From: Gammaproteobacteria bacterium
Lineage (GTDB): Bacteria > Pseudomonadota > Gammaproteobacteria > UBA6429 > Thiohalophilaceae
NCBI GenBank assembly: GCA_029881995.1
Contig: JAOULO010000019.1
Coordinates: forward strand, 1 to 56,908
Direction: 5' to 3'
DNA: 56,908 bases
Under the pieces are notes generated by a model. The model saw nothing but the letters and a program-made list of their open reading frames with translations, had not been told where the DNA came from and made no database searches. The position numbers and the translations under genes are program-made. Shown in pieces: positions 54,879 to 56,908 of this stretch. Every line of letters begins with the position of its first letter. Position 1 is the stretch's first letter.

Positions 54879-54904
54879 AAAAAAAAGCCCCGCATAAGCA
54901 GGGC
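54879..54904 (-). terminator. Rho-independent terminator downstream of dnaQ
   Basis: GCCCTGC pairs with GCGGGGC (one G-T pair) around TTAT, followed on the minus strand by eight T. It lies 255 bp after the dnaQ stop. Confidence 0.88.
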
Positions 54905-55010
54905 AAGGGTGTGTTTGCGCATTTCTGCGCAGGGGGAGGAAACGTTACATACTCAACCTCTTCAACCTACTGGGCTGGAGGTCATTACAAATCTCTTATG
55001 CTTTGTCGGA
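54879..55010 (-). ncRNA. Possible small RNA between dnaQ and MCP operon
   Basis: The 255 bp between the dnaQ stop and a strong terminator hold no gene. Read on the minus strand there are a TGCGCA hairpin with loop GAAA (54916-54931), two CCTCC stretches (about 54937 and 54978) that could pair with ribosome-binding sites, and the terminal hairpin. A promoter is not certain: the stretch 55030-55060 has an inverted TTCGAA pair and AT-rich hexamers. It could equally be the 3'-UTR of dnaQ. The 5' end given is a guess. Confidence 0.35.
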
Positions 55011-55158
55011 TAATGACGAATTAACTTTAGTTTTAATTTCGAATATTTTCCATAATTCGAAAAAAAACTATAAGCAGTTGAAATATTTGAATATTTATAA
55101 GGCAAATACTATGGTGGTGGGAGACTATAATTCTATGGTCTGTGGGCGAAAGTAAGAT

Positions 55159-55896
55159 TTACTCAGAACAAACCTCTTCCATTTCACCCAACTGTTGCCA
55201 GACAGGTTTATCTCCGCAGGCCTGGCTGATTGCAGTCATTCTGGATTTGTGTTCGGCCAGTTCTTCCGTGGATGCTGAAATAACCCTCAGCCTTTGAGTG
55301 CGTTCCACAGGCCGTGGTGCGGAATCTAAACTCTGGCCTACTGATGAGTTATCGCTGTTACCTAGTGAAAGCCCAACCTGCCCTCCAGTCATCGAGAGAT
55401 ACACATCGGCAAGAATCTCGGCATCCAGTAAGGCGCCATGCAATGTGCGAGAACTATTGTCTATTTCATAACGTTTACACAATGCATCAAGGTTATTCTT
55501 CTGCCCTGGATGCATTTGCCTTGCCATGACCAGGGTATCGAGTACAGAACAAACTTCCTCAATCTGGCTTATTGACGATCCAAGTAGCTTGAGCTCATGG
55601 TTAATAAAGCCAACATCAAAGGGGGCATTATGAATAACCAATTCGGCGCCATCGACAAATCGTAGAAAATCTTCGGCTATGTCTTTGAATAAGGGTTTAT
55701 CAGCAAGGAATTCATTGGTAATACCGTGGACTTCGATGGCCCCTTCATCAATCTCTCGCTGGGGGTTGATATATTGATGAAAGCTATTCTGAGTTGTACG
55801 TCGATTTATGACTTCGACACAGCCTATTTCGATAATACGATGCCCCTGGCTCGGTTCAAGCCCAGTCGTCTCCGTATCCAGTACAATTTGTCGCAC
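55159..55896 (-). CDS. dnaQ: DNA polymerase III epsilon subunit
   Basis: 245 residues, GTG start at 55896 with a GAGGG ribosome site upstream. ExoI is VLDTETTGLEP, ExoII HNAPFDVGFINHEL, and ExoIII HGALLDAEILADVYL, so all four acidic residues and the catalytic His of the DEDDh proofreading exonuclease are present. The C-terminal part (after residue 185) is the linker and polymerase-alpha contact region. The order methyltransferase, rnhA, dnaQ is the gammaproteobacterial gloB-yafS-rnhA-dnaQ neighbourhood, with 67 bp between rnhA and dnaQ. Confidence 0.97.
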   Translation of the reverse strand: MRQIVLDTETTGLEPSQGHRIIEIGCVEVINRRTTQNSFHQYINPQREIDEGAIEVHGITNEFLADKPLFKDIAEDFLRFVDGAELVIHNAPFDVGFINHELKLLGSSISQIEEVCSVLDTLVMARQMHPGQKNNLDALCKRYEIDNSSRTLHGALLDAEILADVYLSMTGGQVGLSLGNSDNSSVGQSLDSAPRPVERTQRLRVISASTEELAEHKSRMTAISQACGDKPVWQQLGEMEEVCSE

Positions 55897-55963
55897 CGGC
55901 GCGCCCTCTTTATGTGATTTTTATTTAAACAGGCACGCAAACGCCAGGACTCTGGAATTGTAT

Positions 55964-56407
55964 TTACAGTTCGTCGATACCCTGGTTAGCGAGACGGTCT
56001 GCCAGTTCGTTTTCCGGATGACCGCTATGCCCCTTGACCCAGTGCCATTCTACCTGATGTGGCTGAGTAGCCAAGTCCAGGCGTTGCCATAAATCCATAT
56101 TTTTTACCGGTTTCCTGTTAGCGGTTTTCCAGCCATTTTTCTTCCAGTTCATCAGCCATTCACTGATACCCTGTTTGACGTAGTTGGAATCAGTTGTCAC
56201 ATCGACCCGACAGGGCTCCTTTAAGGCCTCCAGGGCCTGAATCGCGGCCATCAGTTCCATGCGATTATTGGTCGTCTCCGACTCCCCGCCGTACAGTAAT
56301 TTCTCATGTTCACCAAATCGCATTACTGCGCCCCAGCCACCTGGGCCCGGATTGCCTCGGCAGGCCCCATCGGTGTATACCTGCACGGTTTTATTGGAAT
56401 TATTCAT
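55964..56407 (-). CDS. rnhA: Ribonuclease HI
   Basis: 147 residues from ATG 56407; the longer frame to 56488 overlaps the methyltransferase gene and is rejected. [56 protein letters not shown] show all catalytic residues (Asp, Glu, Asp, His, Asp). It cleaves RNA in RNA-DNA hybrids. It starts 2 bp after the methyltransferase stop, so both are one operon. Confidence 0.98.
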   Translation of the reverse strand: MNNSNKTVQVYTDGACRGNPGPGGWGAVMRFGEHEKLLYGGESETTNNRMELMAAIQALEALKEPCRVDVTTDSNYVKQGISEWLMNWKKNGWKTANRKPVKNMDLWQRLDLATQPHQVEWHWVKGHSGHPENELADRLANQGIDEL

Positions 56408-56409
56408 TA

Positions 56410-56907
56410 TCAGGATGCCTTCTTGTGCCAGGATTCCATGGATTCTACCAGTCCTGCTGCCACCACACGTCGTCGACGTGAAGCCCATTTCGGACGGATG
56501 GGAGTCATGGTCTCGGTTTTTTTCTTGGCGACCAGCATATAGCCACCACCAAATATCGACCAGAACCGCTGACCCATTTTTTCTAACCAGCCGATCCGCT
56601 CCATGATGGTCATCTGTTGCAGTGCCGGCCGAAAAAAATAGCCCCGCGATTGACCCACCTCAAAGCCCAATAATGCCAGCCAGTCTTTGCTACGGGTCGC
56701 ACTAATGAACTTGCCACACCAGGGGGCCGTATTTTTCCAGCGTAACAATAAACGATTGACTGCCCACAGGCTCCAGGGATTGAACATCATGATGACCAGG
56801 TGCCCCTCAGGGACAAGAACCCGCTCCACTTCACGCAGCACCTGGTGAGGATTGTGAGAAAATTCCAGTGCATGATTCAGTACCACCACATCCACACTAT
56901 CACTAGC
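56410..56907 (-). CDS. SAM-dependent methyltransferase, N-terminus outside window
   Basis: The frame is open to the window edge, giving the last ~165 residues. [39 protein letters not shown] correspond to strands 4 and 5 of class I methyltransferases (Methyltransf_11), and the C-terminus is a basic tail ([10 protein letters not shown]). The glycine-rich SAM motif would lie outside. By position before rnhA it is the YafS-type gene of gammaproteobacteria. The methylated substrate is unknown. Confidence 0.9.
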   Translation of the reverse strand, partial: ASDSVDVVVLNHALEFSHNPHQVLREVERVLVPEGHLVIMMFNPWSLWAVNRLLLRWKNTAPWCGKFISATRSKDWLALLGFEVGQSRGYFFRPALQQMTIMERIGWLEKMGQRFWSIFGGGYMLVAKKKTETMTPIRPKWASRRRRVVAAGLVESMESWHKKAS

Positions 56908-56908
56908 C

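Overview
The window reads as a piece of a gammaproteobacterial chromosome. The signs are a gloB-side methyltransferase, rnhA and dnaQ in the usual order, glnS and gltX next to tRNA genes, a TIGR03546/TIGR03545 pair, and a DUF2169/DUF4150-type T6SS accessory island. A sucrose-phosphate synthase and phosphatase operon suggests a salt-exposed (marine or saline) bacterium that makes sucrose as compatible solute or storage sugar; similar clusters are known from methylotrophs and lithotrophs. I cannot name a genus.

Layout. (1) 1-2862, plus strand: the end of a large TPR protein, a TPR lipoprotein and a small exported protein. (2) About 2.9-33.8 kb, almost entirely minus strand and AT-rich: an accessory block for secretion and interbacterial conflict. 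It holds an hcp-vgrG island with DUF6484, TIGR02270, DUF2169, ketosynthase-like and DUF4150/PAAR-like genes, ending in a putative HExxH metallopeptidase effector and two candidate immunity genes. Next come a two-partner secretion pair (TpsB and a ~3600-residue TpsA with 19 W-containing repeats), a small M15-like effector with an exported partner, a lipoprotein gene behind a c-di-GMP (GEMM-I) riboswitch and a CRP-type site, and a second large effector candidate with an exported partner. (3) 32.0-32.9 kb: tandem modules of a REP-like palindromic repeat with a DUF559 nuclease gene, one intact and one internally deleted, followed by an orphan holin/GH108 endolysin cassette. (4) 34.1-38.3 kb: tRNA-Glu, a small membrane protein, tRNA-Ala, glnS and gltX, with more of the same repeats between them. 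(5) 38.4-41.7 kb: TIGR03546, TIGR03545 and an ExeA-like ATPase. (6) 41.9-50.7 kb: central sugar metabolism (gnd, zwf, pgl) joined to sucrose synthesis and breakdown (SPP, SPS, fructokinase, GH100 invertase). (7) 50.7-54.7 kb: a five-gene signalling operon (MCP-like, STAS, receiver-SpoIIE phosphatase-HATPase, CheY-like, Hpt). (8) 54.9-56.9 kb: a possible small RNA, dnaQ, rnhA and the end of a methyltransferase.

How parts work together. hcp and the lipoprotein gene each have a perfect TGTGA-N6-TCACA site upstream, so cAMP-CRP may tie the T6SS island to the riboswitch-controlled lipoprotein. The oxidative pentose phosphate genes lie beside sucrose genes, and the phosphatase-like domain of SPS has lost its nucleophile, which explains the separate SPP gene. 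The least explained signals are the REP/DUF559 modules and a ~50-base nested palindromic element whose two copies differ by six compensatory base-pair changes.
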